DNA of 30,062 bases from contig CAHJXG010000390.1 of assembly GCA_903644035.1 (NCBI GenBank), forward strand, positions 1 to 30,062. Direction: 5' to 3'. Position numbers and translations under genes: made by a program. The stretch comes from Rhodospirillales bacterium (GTDB taxonomy: Bacteria; Pseudomonadota; Alphaproteobacteria; Acetobacterales; Acetobacteraceae). Below, piece by piece: positions 13,541-22,556 of this stretch. The notes under the pieces were generated by a model. The model had not been told where the DNA came from. It saw nothing but the letters and a program-made list of their open reading frames with translations, and did not search any database. The number at the start of each line of letters is the position of its first letter. Positions within the stretch are counted from its first letter, which is position 1.

Positions 13541-15754
13541 ATGGCCTGCCGGATGTTGAAGCGGACGCAGCAGATCGGCGCCGCAGCAATTGCGTCCGTC
13601 GGTGTCTCCGTTGTGGCCCTGGCCCAGACCGCCCCTTCCGCCTCGCCGTCACCGGACGTGCGGCTGTCGCCTGGGAGCGGCACGACGCTTGACCTGCCTG
13701 AAATGAGTGTCTCCGGTCAGCGCTCCCGTGCCCGGACCGACCAGCAGGACCCCACCCGGGGGTTGGACGGCTCGCAAGTCATCTCCAACACGTCCTATCT
13801 GCCGGTGCCGGTGTTCGAGTTGCCGCGCTCCGTCGCCGTCGTCACGCCGGAACGGCTCGAGCAGCTGCAAGTGGAGCGCCCGTCACAGTATTTCCGCGAC
13901 ATCCCGTCCGTGAACTTCAGCCGGGGCGAGGGGGATTACAGCTCCACAGGGTTCACTGCACGAGGGCTGCCTGCCGTCCGATCCCTCATCGACGGCATGC
14001 CGTACGAGAACTCCGGCTACGGTACGATCGGCCTGCACGGCATCGAGCGGGTCGAAGTGTTCCAGGGGCCGAGCGCGGCCCTGCAAGACGGGGGCAACCT
14101 GGGCGGCACGGTCAACTACGTCACCAAGCAGCCGCTCGACGTGCAGCGCACCCGGGTGAGCCTGGGCACCGGCTTCGAGAGCCGGATCAACCGGCCGCTG
14201 GCCACTGCCGAAATCGACACCACCGGCCCGATCAGCGACAGGCTCAGCTATCGGGTGATCGCCGGCTACGACTATCGCGAGCGTTTCGTCACCCCGGCGA
14301 CGAAATACGACTCGCGCGCGTATGTCGACACCGGATTGCGCTGGCGCCCCGACGGCGAAACGTCCGTGCTGCTGCAAGCCTTCTACTCGCAGAGCGAGGT
14401 TGGCGGCAGCACTGACACCACCCTGGCGCAAGGGACGGTGTTGCCCAATCCTCGGGGCTATTCGATCCCCTACGACCGTACTTTCACAGACCCGGCCACG
14501 TCCTCGCAGCCGCTGATGAATACCGGGCTGCGCGCCCAGTTCGATCGCAAGCTGTCCGACATCTGGTCGATCAATGCCGGACTGCACTACAATTACGAAA
14601 CCTTCGTCTATCGAGACGCGCTGTCACTCGGCGCCCTTGCGGCCGACGGGCGGACACTCAGCCGTTTCGGCGACCATCTCGCGTTCCGCGATTGGGAGGT
14701 CGGCGGCCGCGTCAACCTGACGGGCGACTTCGAGGTCGCAGGACGTCCCAACCTCCCCATGATGGGATACGAAGTGGCACAGGCCAAATTCTACATCGGC
14801 CAGTGCCGCGAAGACACGGTGCGCCCGATCGATATCGTCACGCCAGACTACCGCTCACCGATCATCGCGCAGACCCGCAGGACGGCGTACGCATTGTCCA
14901 CATTCCGAAACGGCATCTTCGTCAACGACCGCCTGACGGTCCTGCCCGGTGTCGACCTCTATGGCGGCATACGCGGCGACGCGGTGCAGCAGGCCAACGT
15001 GACGGCGGATGCAGGCGGCACGGATCGGCTGAACGACACGGCGGTGAGCGGCAATGCGGGTGTCTCCTGGGCGGTGCGTCCCAACACGAGGGTCTATTTC
15101 GGTTGAAGCCAGGCGTTCAACCCACAGGGCGCAGGGTCGCGGTCCGCCTCCGGCCAGACCTTCGCACCATTGACGGGCGAGCAGTACGAGGTCGGCATGA
15201 AGCATATCGTGGACGACCGGCTCAGCCTGGCGGGCGCGCTGTTCCACATCAATGAGAGCAACGTGCTGACGCCCGACCCGACCAACCCGTTGTTCAGCGT
15301 CCCCGCCGGCCAGGTGCGCAGCCGGGGCGGCGAGGTGTCGGCGACCGGGACGATCGTTCCAGGCTGGTCGGTCTCGGCAGGCTACACCTACCTCGATACG
15401 ACGATCGCCAAGGACAATGCCGGCAACGCCGGACGCCGCCTGCCGAACGTCCCGCGGCATGGCGTCCGGCTCTTCTCGATCCACGAGTTCGAGGATGGCC
15501 GGTTGCAGGGCTTCGGGATCGGCGGCGGGCTCCGATATGCGTCCGGCCGGTATGCCGACAGTCCCAACACGATCCCGCTGCCCGGCTATACCGTGTTCGA
15601 TGCCGTGGCCTATTACAAGTTCAACCGGCACAAACTGCAGCTCAATGTCGAGAACCTGACCGACAAGCACTACTATCCGAGCGGCAGCGGACCGAGTTCG
15701 ATCTATTATGGCCAACCCTTCACGGCTTATCTGAAGCTGAGTTCGTTGTTCTGA
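13541..15754 (+). pseudogene. TonB-dependent siderophore receptor with one in-frame stop
   Basis: From the ATG at 13541 the frame has 737 sense positions plus the stop, a normal receptor length. It has a signal peptide (KRTQQIGAAAIASVGVSVVA, cut after ALA), then a plug domain (FELPRSVAVVTPERLEQL, SQYFRDIPSVNFSRGEGDY, FTARGLPAVRSLIDGMPYEN, IERVEVFQGPSAAL, GGNLGGTVNYVTKQP). A beta-barrel follows, ending in an aromatic residue (KLSSLF). Codon 522 (15104-15106) is TGA within VYFG*SQAFNPQG; the same frame continues without other damage to 15754. A TGG-to-TGA change (Trp) is the simplest reading. Without suppression, the barrel would lack its last ~216 residues. A Fur-like box and a GntR-type palindrome lie upstream, and a PepSY membrane protein follows after 17 bp. 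Confidence 0.85.
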
Positions 15755-15771
15755 CGCCTGAGGTTCGACCC

Positions 15772-17040
15772 ATGCGCCCTGTCTTCACCCTTCTCCACCG
15801 CTGGGTGGGCCTCGCCATCGCCGGCTTCCTGTTCATCTCGGGGCTGACCGGGGCGGTGATCTCCTGGGACCACGAGCTTGACGGCTGGCTGAACCCGCAT
15901 CTGCACCGGGCCGTCGCGCAAGGCTCGGCGCTGCCCGCGCTGGTGCTCGCCGATCGGGCGGAGGAGCGGGACAAGCGCGCCTGGGCCACCTACATCCCGT
16001 TGGCGGTAACGCCCGGGGGAACGCTGTCGCTCCTCATGCAGCCCCGTGTCGATCCCACCACCGGGCAGGTCTACGAGCTCGGCTATAACCAGGTCTTCCT
16101 TGACCCGGCGACCGGCGACGAGCTTGGGCGGCGGGAGTGGGGACAGGCCTGGCCAATCACGACGGAGACGCTGATCTCGTTCCTCTACAAGCTGCACTAC
16201 TCGCTGCACGTCCCGGAGATGTGGGGCATCGACGAGTGGGGGTTGTGGCTGATGGGCGGCGTGGCCTTGCTGTGGACACTGGACTGCTTCGTGGGATTCT
16301 ACCTCACCTTGCCGGTCGCAGTGCAGCGGCGGCGTGGCCGGGGTTGGTGGGCGCGCTGGGCGCCGGCCTGGCGTATCAAGACGTCGGGCAGCACCTACCG
16401 AATCAACTTCGACATCCATCGCGCCTTCAGCCTGTGGACCTGGGTGCTGTTGCTGACCCTGGCGTTCACGGGCTTCTCGCTGAACCTGTATCGGGAGGTG
16501 TTCTACCCGGTCATGTCCATGGTCTCGAAGGTGACGCCGACGCCTTACGATAGCCACACCCCGCGAGACAAGCACGACCCGATCGTGCCGACGCTGGGCT
16601 TCGCGCCGGCACTCGAGCGGGCGCAGGCGGAGGCGCAGCGCCGCGGCTGGGCGGAGCCGGTGGGCGCGATCGCCTATAGCCCACGCTTCGGCTTGTACAG
16701 CGCCCGGTTCTTCCACCCTGGCGACGACCACGGCGCGGCCGGCGTGGGCCCGGCGCAGCTTTATATCGACGGCGCCAGCGGGGCGGTGTTGGGCGCCCAG
16801 GAGCCCTGGAAGGGAACGGTGGCCGACATCTTCATGCAGGCGCAGTTCCCGCTGCACTCCGGCCGCATCCTGGGCCTGCCAGGGCGTATCATGATCTCCG
16901 TCATGGGCTTGGTCGTGGCGACGCTGAGCGTGACCGGCGTTGTGATCTGGTGGCGCAAGCGTGCGGCCCGCAGCTCTGTCCGGCGGCGGACGGCCGCCAC
17001 GGCGGCGACCGGGCTGCCAGGACCACACCCGGCCGAGTAG
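15772..17040 (+). CDS. PepSY-associated membrane protein (iron-siderophore reductase-like)
   Basis: This is a 422-residue inner-membrane protein with four membrane segments at ~12-31, 157-181, 219-240 and 373-395. Conserved histidines sit at segment edges: LHRWVGLAIAG (His9), KLHYSLH (His142, His145), DIHRAFSLW (His216), FPLHSGRI. The two periplasmic portions have PepSY-like patterns (VFLDPATGDELG; LYIDGASGAVLG). PepSY_TM proteins of this kind are usually encoded beside siderophore receptors and are thought to reduce ferric siderophores. Spacing of 17 bp from the receptor indicates an operon under the Fur-like box. The gene is intact although the receptor is interrupted. Confidence 0.85.
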   Translation: MRPVFTLLHRWVGLAIAGFLFISGLTGAVISWDHELDGWLNPHLHRAVAQGSALPALVLADRAEERDKRAWATYIPLAVTPGGTLSLLMQPRVDPTTGQVYELGYNQVFLDPATGDELGRREWGQAWPITTETLISFLYKLHYSLHVPEMWGIDEWGLWLMGGVALLWTLDCFVGFYLTLPVAVQRRRGRGWWARWAPAWRIKTSGSTYRINFDIHRAFSLWTWVLLLTLAFTGFSLNLYREVFYPVMSMVSKVTPTPYDSHTPRDKHDPIVPTLGFAPALERAQAEAQRRGWAEPVGAIAYSPRFGLYSARFFHPGDDHGAAGVGPAQLYIDGASGAVLGAQEPWKGTVADIFMQAQFPLHSGRILGLPGRIMISVMGLVVATLSVTGVVIWWRKRAARSSVRRRTAATAATGLPGPHPAE

Positions 17041-17189
17041 GAGGGCATCGCTCGACACACCCCGGGGCCGTCCCCCACGCCATCGACGGACGAGATGTCA
17101 CCCTCAGAGCGCAGGTGGCCCATCGCCACCGCCTCCCCACACGCATCGCGCACGCGGCCATGGCGCCGTGCGTGCCGGCGCTCCTGGTC

Positions 17190-17997
17190 ACCGGAGCCGA
17201 TATTCTGGCCCACCATCCCCGGCTCCACCGGGGCGAAACCGGCTTCTTCGGCGATCCGGCGCTGCTGTCGTTCGGCTCGACGAAGGCCTGTCTTCCATCA
17301 TTCACCTGCTCGGGCTGGCTCTGGCCGCGCCGGACCACAGCACGCTTAGTCGCCGGGCAACGACGCTGGATGTGCCACGCCTCGACCACGCCGTGACGGC
17401 GAGCCCATGCACCTGCTGGTGGACAGCACCGGCCTCAAGCTCTGCGGTGCGAGCGAGTGGCTGATCGAGGAGCACGGTGCCAGAACACGGCGGGCCTGGC
17501 GCACGCTGCACATCGGCATGGATGCCGAGACCGGGCAGATCGTCGCGGCGACGCTGACCAAAAAGGAGGTTGACGACGGCGCCCAGGTCGGCCCCTTGCT
17601 CGACCAGGTGGCAGCCTCAGTCGCATCGTTCACTGCCGATGGTGCCTACGACCAGGACGGCGTTCCCGCCGCGGTCGCCGAGCGCCGTCCCGCAGCGGCA
17701 ATCATCGTGCCGCCACGTTCCATAGCCGTACCGAGCGAGACGGCCGAGACCGCGCCCACGCAGCGGGACCGCCATCTTCAGTTCATCGCCAAGCACGGAA
17801 GAGCAGCGTGGCAAATGGCTTCCGGCTACACCATTCGTGCCCGAGCCGAAGCCACGATCGGCCGGTTCAAGCAGGTGGTCGGCAACAGGCTGCGCTCGCG
17901 CACGGGTCAGTGCCGGGCAACCGAGGTGGACGTTGCCGTCCATACGCTCAACCGCATGCTGGACCTGGGACGCCCGATCTCCATCCGCATCGCTTGA
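17190..17997 (+). pseudogene. Third IS5-family transposase remnant
   Basis: From the ATG at 17407 a clean frame gives MHLLVDSTGLKLCGASEWL, LHIGMDAETGQIVAA, SFTADGAYDQDGV, and ATIGRFKQVVGNRLRSRT, ending LNRMLDLGRPISIRIA: the IS5-group DDE domain with Asp (VDST), Asp (DGAYD) and the Glu region (AEATIGRFK). The preceding N-terminal part (for example LSSIIHLLGLALAAPDHSTLSRR at ~17290-17360) lies in other frames, so at least one frameshift near 17395 and probably others occurred. No clear terminal repeats were found. The stretch 17041-17190 holds no recognised gene. The remnant is adjacent to the truncated dehydrogenase at 18037. Confidence 0.75.
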
Positions 17998-18036
17998 ACC
18001 AAGGCCGGGCTGGGCTACGTGCACCCATCTCCCTAA

Positions 18037-18267
18037 TCCCTGCAACACGGTCCCAGGCGCCCCAGCCAGGCCCGCTGCCACCTTCATCACCTCGCCCGCG
18101 ATCTCGTGGCCCGGCATCGTGGGTTGGCACGGCCAGACCGTGCCGAAGCCGCCATGCTGGAGATGGCGGAGGTCCGACCCGCAGATGCCCCCCGTGCGGA
18201 CCCGGACGCGCACGCCGCTGGGTTCAAGCTCCGCGGCCACGTCCTCGATACGCCCTCGATACGTCAT
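18037..18267 (-). pseudogene. Zinc-dependent alcohol dehydrogenase, 5' fragment
   Basis: Only the first ~77 codons remain: VRVRVRTGGICGSDLRHLQH carries the catalytic-zinc Cys, and PGHEIAGEVMKVAAGL has the His-Glu pair of medium-chain dehydrogenases. The family is ~340-350 aa. Coding similarity ends at ~18037, next to the IS5-like remnant. It starts 47 bp after the ATP-binding-protein gene stop and on the same strand, so it was probably the last gene of the transport operon, oxidising a sugar acid or polyol (L-idonate or threonine-dehydrogenase-like). Non-functional as it stands. Confidence 0.75.
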
Positions 18268-18313
18268 CAATTTGCAAGTCGCGGGCCGCGTGGAGGATGG
18301 CTGCCCTCATTTG

Positions 18314-19477
18314 TCACCACAATCGCTCGCCGGTTCCCGGGTGGAACAGCACGGCGTCAGTCGTGTCCACCGCGACGCCGACCTGCAGCCCCGCCGAAAG
18401 TTCGCTGTAGCCTGGGCTCGTGGCGATCACCTCGTCCGCTGCGCTGCCGTCCTCGGAGTGCAGCGTGCGGGTGCTGGCCAGCTTCATGGTGATGAGGGAC
18501 TCTGCCCCGATGTGTTCCACAAGCGTGACCTCGCCTGCCAGCGTGCCAGGCTCGCCAGCCGGACGGATCGCCAGCGCTGCCGGGCGCACGCCCAGCACCA
18601 CGGCCTTGTCCGCGCTCTGTAGGCTGGCAAGCGGCCCAGGCAAGCCGAGCACGGCGCCGCCCGCCACGACGCCGCCACGGCCGTCCAGCTCGGCTGTCAG
18701 AAGGTTCATGGGTGGGGTGCCGATGAAGCGGGCGACATAGGTGTTCACCGGGTCGGCGTAGATGTCACGCGGCGTGCCGAGCTGCTGCACCACGCCGTCG
18801 CGCATCAAGGCGATGCGGGTGCCCATCGTCATGGCCTCGATCTGGTCATGGGTGACGTACACGAACGTGCCACCGACCTGTTGGTGCAGCTTGATGATCT
18901 CGGCCCGCATGGCCGTCCGAAGCTTGGCGTCCAGGTTGGACAGCGGCTCGTCCATCAGGAACACCTCGGGTTTGCGAACCATGGCTCGGCCCAACGCCAC
19001 CCGCTGCCGTTGCCCGCCGGACAGGGTCTTGGGCAACTGGTGCATCATGGGTGTGAGCGCCAGGATGCGCGCCGTTCGGTCCACCAGTTCGGCCACGTCC
19101 GGCTGCCGCTCAATGCGGCGCTTGGCCAAGTGGCCGATCAGCGGGATGTGGAACCACCAGCGATGGTGCCGCATGATGAGCGGGAAGGTGATGTTCCGCC
19201 GCACCGTCATGTGCGGGTAGAGCGCGTAGGACTGGAACACAAACGCCATGTCGCGCGCGCTCGGCGGCAGCAGGTCAACCCGGCTGCCATTCAGGTGGAT
19301 CTCGCCGTCCGTCAGGGTTTCCAGGCCGGCCAGCATCCGCAGCAGGGTGGACTTGCCGCAGCCTGACGGTCCCAGCAGGACCAGGAACTCGCCGTCCTTC
19401 ACGTCGAGGCTGATATTGTCCACGGCGCGCTTGGGGCCGAACGCCCGGGTCACCCCGGCCAGCTTGATAGAGGCCAT
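18314..19477 (-). CDS. Sugar-type ABC importer, ATP-binding protein (MalK/UgpC class)
   Basis: This 387-residue protein has Walker A GPSGCGKST (36-44), the Q-loop FVFQSYALYPHM, the signature LSGGQRQRVALGRA, Walker B VFLMDEPLSNLD, and the switch His in YVTHDQIEAMT. The C-terminal ~130 residues form the TOBE/OB regulatory domain of the MalK/UgpC class. An insertion of about 20 residues rich in Trp, His and Arg (MRHHRWWFHIPLIGHLAKRR) follows NITFPL, where most family members have a short helix. It lies 6 bp after the second permease gene. It powers import by the permeases at 19484 and 20317 with the binding protein at 21245. Confidence 0.93.
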   Translation of the reverse strand: MASIKLAGVTRAFGPKRAVDNISLDVKDGEFLVLLGPSGCGKSTLLRMLAGLETLTDGEIHLNGSRVDLLPPSARDMAFVFQSYALYPHMTVRRNITFPLIMRHHRWWFHIPLIGHLAKRRIERQPDVAELVDRTARILALTPMMHQLPKTLSGGQRQRVALGRAMVRKPEVFLMDEPLSNLDAKLRTAMRAEIIKLHQQVGGTFVYVTHDQIEAMTMGTRIALMRDGVVQQLGTPRDIYADPVNTYVARFIGTPPMNLLTAELDGRGGVVAGGAVLGLPGPLASLQSADKAVVLGVRPAALAIRPAGEPGTLAGEVTLVEHIGAESLITMKLASTRTLHSEDGSAADEVIATSPGYSELSAGLQVGVAVDTTDAVLFHPGTGERLW

Positions 19478-19483
19478 GGCATC

Positions 19484-20320
19484 CTATCCCTTCACGCTGC
19501 CGGCCGTCATGCCGGCGACGACGTAGCGTTGCACCATGAGGTAGAAGGCAATGGCCGGCAGCGTGTACAGCACGCCGATGGCCATCACCGAGTGGACGGG
19601 CGTGCTCAGCTCGCCCACAAAGCTGGCGAGACCCACAGAGGCGGTGCGCAGGCCCTCCTGGCTGATAAGCGTTTGCGCCAGCACGTACTCGTTCCAGCCG
19701 TGGAAGAAGGCGATCACGGAGGTGGCGGCAAGCGACGGCGCGACCAGTGGCAGCACCACCGACAGCACGATGCCCACCCGTGTCGCACCGTCCATGCGCG
19801 CGGCCTCCTCGATATCCAGTGGCACGCCGTCAATGGCGCCCTTCAGAATCCAGGTGATGACCGGCACGGTGAAGGCGGTGTTGGCGAGAATCAGCCCACC
19901 CAATGAGTTCAGCAGCCCCACATCGGCGAAGATGGCATAGAGCGGCACGACCAGCATGGCTTCGGGCAGCATTTGCGTGGCGAACAAGCCTAGGCCCATG
20001 GCGCCCCGCCCACGGAACCGAAAGCGGGACATGGCGTAGGCGGGGAACACGGCCAGTGCCAGGCTCAGTACCGTCGTGCCAGCCGCGACGATGAGGCTGT
20101 TGCGCAGCCACCGGGCAACCGGAATGGTTTGGAATGCTTCGGCGTATACGCCCAATTGCGATGGGTCCGGCAAGGCCCGCGGCGGCACGGCAAACAGCGA
20201 GGCCGACGTGGTGAGGGACGTCACGAACATCCAGTACAGCGGGAAAGCGGCAGCGAGCAGCACGCCCAGCACGGCTGCAAGCCGCAGGAGGTGGCCAGCA
20301 CCGTGGGATGCGCCCGTCAC
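19484..20320 (-). CDS. Sugar-type ABC importer permease, MalG/UgpE class
   Basis: The GTG start at 20320 overlaps the stop of the upstream permease (GTGA), giving 278 aa; the longer upstream frame is overlap only. It has about six membrane segments, beginning LLRLAAVLGVLLAAAFPLYW. The permease EAA loop, which contacts the ATPase, is DIEEAARMDGATRVGIVLSV. LLNSLGGLILANTAFTVPV and HGWNEYVLAQTLI are typical of the MalG/UgpE class. It pairs with the permease at 20317. Confidence 0.92.
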   Translation of the reverse strand: MTGASHGAGHLLRLAAVLGVLLAAAFPLYWMFVTSLTTSASLFAVPPRALPDPSQLGVYAEAFQTIPVARWLRNSLIVAAGTTVLSLALAVFPAYAMSRFRFRGRGAMGLGLFATQMLPEAMLVVPLYAIFADVGLLNSLGGLILANTAFTVPVITWILKGAIDGVPLDIEEAARMDGATRVGIVLSVVLPLVAPSLAATSVIAFFHGWNEYVLAQTLISQEGLRTASVGLASFVGELSTPVHSVMAIGVLYTLPAIAFYLMVQRYVVAGMTAGSVKG

Positions 20321-21231
20321 CGGCTGTCTCCGGCTCGCTCGGCGCGAAGCGTGACGTAGAAGTAAACCAGGGTGATGAGCAGCGCGACGACCACGCCGAT
20401 CATGCCAACAGCGGCAGCGCGGCCCAAATCCCGGTACACGAAGCCCTGGCGGTACAGCTCGATCACCAGCGTGTTGGTGGCGCCGATTGGCCCGCCTTGC
20501 GTCATCAGCCAGATCAGGTCGAAGCGCCGGATGGACCAAATCGTCAGGAACAATGTCAGCAGCGCAACGGAAGGCTGGATCGTGGGCCAGGTCACGGCGC
20601 CGAACACACTCAAGCGGCCTGCGCCATCAATGGTGGCAGCCTCCTTCAGCTCGGACGAGACGCCCTGCAACGCTGCCAGGATCACGACTGCGGCGAACGG
20701 GAAGATTTGCCAGATGGTGGCGATCAGGACGGCGGGAAGCGCCAAGTGCGCGCTGTCCAGCCAGTTTTCCGTCCCTGACGCGAAGCCGAAGCTGCGCAGC
20801 ACGAAGTTGAACACGCCGTACTGCGCGTTGAAGATCCAGGCAAAGACCAGCGCGACGGCTACGGGCGGCGCGGCCCAGGGGATCGTAACGAGTGCCCGGG
20901 CGACGCCACGGCCGCGGAACGGGGTGTCCAGCAGCAGCGCCGCCGCCAGGCCCAACCCAATGGCCAGCACGACACAAGCCACGGTGTAAGCCGCAGTGAC
21001 CACAAGGGACTGCCGGAAATCCTCTCCCGCCACGAGGTCCCGGTAGTTCTCCATGCCGACCCAGGTGCCACCTTTTGGGTTCAGCAGGGAGGTGGAAGTG
21101 AAGCTGAGCAACAACTCTTGCACTAGGGGCAAGAACTGGAACAGCAGTAGGTATGCCGCGACCGGCCCGATGAACAGGTAAGGGGTCCAGCGCCCCTCGT
21201 CCGGGAGCGTCCGGCCGCTTGCAGCCGCCAT
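20317..21231 (-). CDS. Sugar-type ABC importer permease, MalF/UgpA class
   Basis: This 304-residue membrane protein has about six segments, starting YLFIGPVAAYLLLFQFLPLV. It has NYRDLVAGEDFRQSLVVTAA, the EAA loop SELKEAATIDGAGRLSVFGA followed by VTWPTIQP, and RRFDLIWLMTQGGPIGATNT, which are characteristic of the MalF/UgpA class. It starts 13 bp after the binding-protein stop and overlaps the next permease by 4 bases, so the operon order is binding protein, two permeases, ATPase, then the truncated dehydrogenase. Confidence 0.92.
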   Translation of the reverse strand: MAAASGRTLPDEGRWTPYLFIGPVAAYLLLFQFLPLVQELLLSFTSTSLLNPKGGTWVGMENYRDLVAGEDFRQSLVVTAAYTVACVVLAIGLGLAAALLLDTPFRGRGVARALVTIPWAAPPVAVALVFAWIFNAQYGVFNFVLRSFGFASGTENWLDSAHLALPAVLIATIWQIFPFAAVVILAALQGVSSELKEAATIDGAGRLSVFGAVTWPTIQPSVALLTLFLTIWSIRRFDLIWLMTQGGPIGATNTLVIELYRQGFVYRDLGRAAAVGMIGVVVALLITLVYFYVTLRAERAGDSR

Positions 21232-21244
21232 GGCGCTCGCCTCT

Positions 21245-22480
21245 CTAGCGGATAACGCGGCTTAGCGCCTGGCGCTGCGCGTCTGCCAGGGCGGCCTTGG
21301 GGTCTTTGTCGGCTTGCAGCACGCGCAGCACCTGCTCCAGCACGATCTGCTGGATCTCAGGGGTCTTCAGTTCGAAGCCTTCCACCAGTTGCGGCACGCT
21401 GTTGGGAGTTTGCTCGTCGTAGACCTTGAGCCACGGCTTGGCTGCCAACTCCTCGACGGTGCGCGGCACCACGGTGGCACAGTTGCTGGCGCCTAGGATC
21501 TGCTGCAGCTCGCTTTGCGCATCCGGTTGCAGCATCCACTTGATGAACGCCGCTGCCTCCACCTTGTTTTTGGTGTTGGCGTTGACCGTGAGCGGGGCAA
21601 GGATCAGTCCCTGGGCGCGTGTCGGGAACGGCGAGGGCGTCGCCACCAGCTTCATCTCCGGCGCCTGCTGGTTCAGGATCGCGGCGACGCCGCCATTATC
21701 CACCTCCATCGCCAGCTTGCCTTCCCAGAACATGCGGCGATACGTGGCAGCGTCGGCGCCCTTGGGGATGGCGCCCGAGTCATACATGCGCTTGTAGGCC
21801 GTGACCCCCTCGATCACGGCAGGCGCATCAAGCGTCAGCTTGCCCGCGCCGTCGCTCCAGCGTCCGCCGAAGCCATACACGAAGTTGCACACGTCCTGCC
21901 AAAAGCCCGGCCGTTCCGCCATCGTGGCGCGGAACGCGAAGCCGAACACTCCATTGGCGGTGGACGCCTTGGCAACGGACAGGAAATCCTCGAAATTGGC
22001 CGGCGCAGTGCTTTTCAGCACTCCGGCGTTGTGCAGCAGGACGTAGTTGCTGCTCTCAAAGGCAATACCGTACCGCTTGCCGCCAGGCAGGAGGTACTTG
22101 TCGATAGCGGTGAACTTGTAGCCGGACGTGTCCACCAAGTCGTCGAACGGCAGGATGCGCCGGGCTGCGATGGCGGCATAATAGTCAATCTGGTCGAAGC
22201 GCACGAGGTCCGGCCCGCCGCCGCCGCCCATTTGCGTGAACACGGTGTTGGCCAGCGTCGCGAACGGCAGGCCGACAGGCTGCACCTCCACGCCGTTCTG
22301 GCTGCGGTTGAACTTTTCAACCCACGCCTTCAGGCGGTCCCCGCGCCCGGCTTCCGTAAACGTCACGGCAGCAAAGGTGACGGCGGCGCGGCCCGCTTGC
22401 GCCCGGGCAGGACGGAGCGCGGCAGTGGGCAGCAACGCTGCGGCGCCAAGGCCAAGGACGCGGCGGGTGAGCTTGGGCAT
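21245..22480 (-). CDS. Family 1 extracellular solute-binding protein
   Basis: I chose the ATG at 22480 (MPKLTRRVLGLGAAALLPTA) with AAGGA 7-11 bases upstream; product 411 aa. The N-terminus has twin arginines and a hydrophobic run with an ARAQA cleavage site, so Tat export to the periplasm is likely. The body has family 1 binding-protein motifs: FNRSQNGVEVQPVGLPF, GGGPDLVRFDQIDYYAA, YKRMYDSGAIPKGADAATYR, FWEGKLAMEVDNGGVAAI, KVEAAAFIKWMLQPDAQSEL. It delivers substrate to the permeases downstream. A sugar acid is inferred from the dehydratase and dehydrogenases nearby; sugar or glycerol phosphate cannot be excluded. Confidence 0.9.
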   Translation of the reverse strand: MPKLTRRVLGLGAAALLPTAALRPARAQAGRAAVTFAAVTFTEAGRGDRLKAWVEKFNRSQNGVEVQPVGLPFATLANTVFTQMGGGGGPDLVRFDQIDYYAAIAARRILPFDDLVDTSGYKFTAIDKYLLPGGKRYGIAFESSNYVLLHNAGVLKSTAPANFEDFLSVAKASTANGVFGFAFRATMAERPGFWQDVCNFVYGFGGRWSDGAGKLTLDAPAVIEGVTAYKRMYDSGAIPKGADAATYRRMFWEGKLAMEVDNGGVAAILNQQAPEMKLVATPSPFPTRAQGLILAPLTVNANTKNKVEAAAFIKWMLQPDAQSELQQILGASNCATVVPRTVEELAAKPWLKVYDEQTPNSVPQLVEGFELKTPEIQQIVLEQVLRVLQADKDPKAALADAQRQALSRVIR

Positions 22481-22539
22481 CAGGTGTTCCTTCCCGGGGT
22501 TTGCGCGTTGACCGCACAATCATTGTTTGAAGAATACTC

Positions 22540-22549
22540 TGATATATCA
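22540..22549. promoter_or_regulatory. Palindromic operator TGATATATCA, transport promoter
   Basis: Perfect 10-bp palindrome 59 bp upstream of the solute-binding-protein start, in the 76-bp gap before the dehydrogenase stop. The same core occurs at 24402-24411 between the regulator and the dehydratase. Confidence 0.6.
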
Positions 22550-22556
22550 GTTAGGG

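Noticed and set aside
15104..15106. TGA as selenocysteine or recoded tryptophan
   Set aside because: No reason for selenocysteine in a TonB receptor, and many intact genes here end in TGA, so the code is standard.
15727..17058. 443-codon minus-strand frame opposite the PepSY gene
   Set aside because: Arg/Gly/His-rich shadow; the plus-strand protein has clear membrane segments and motifs.
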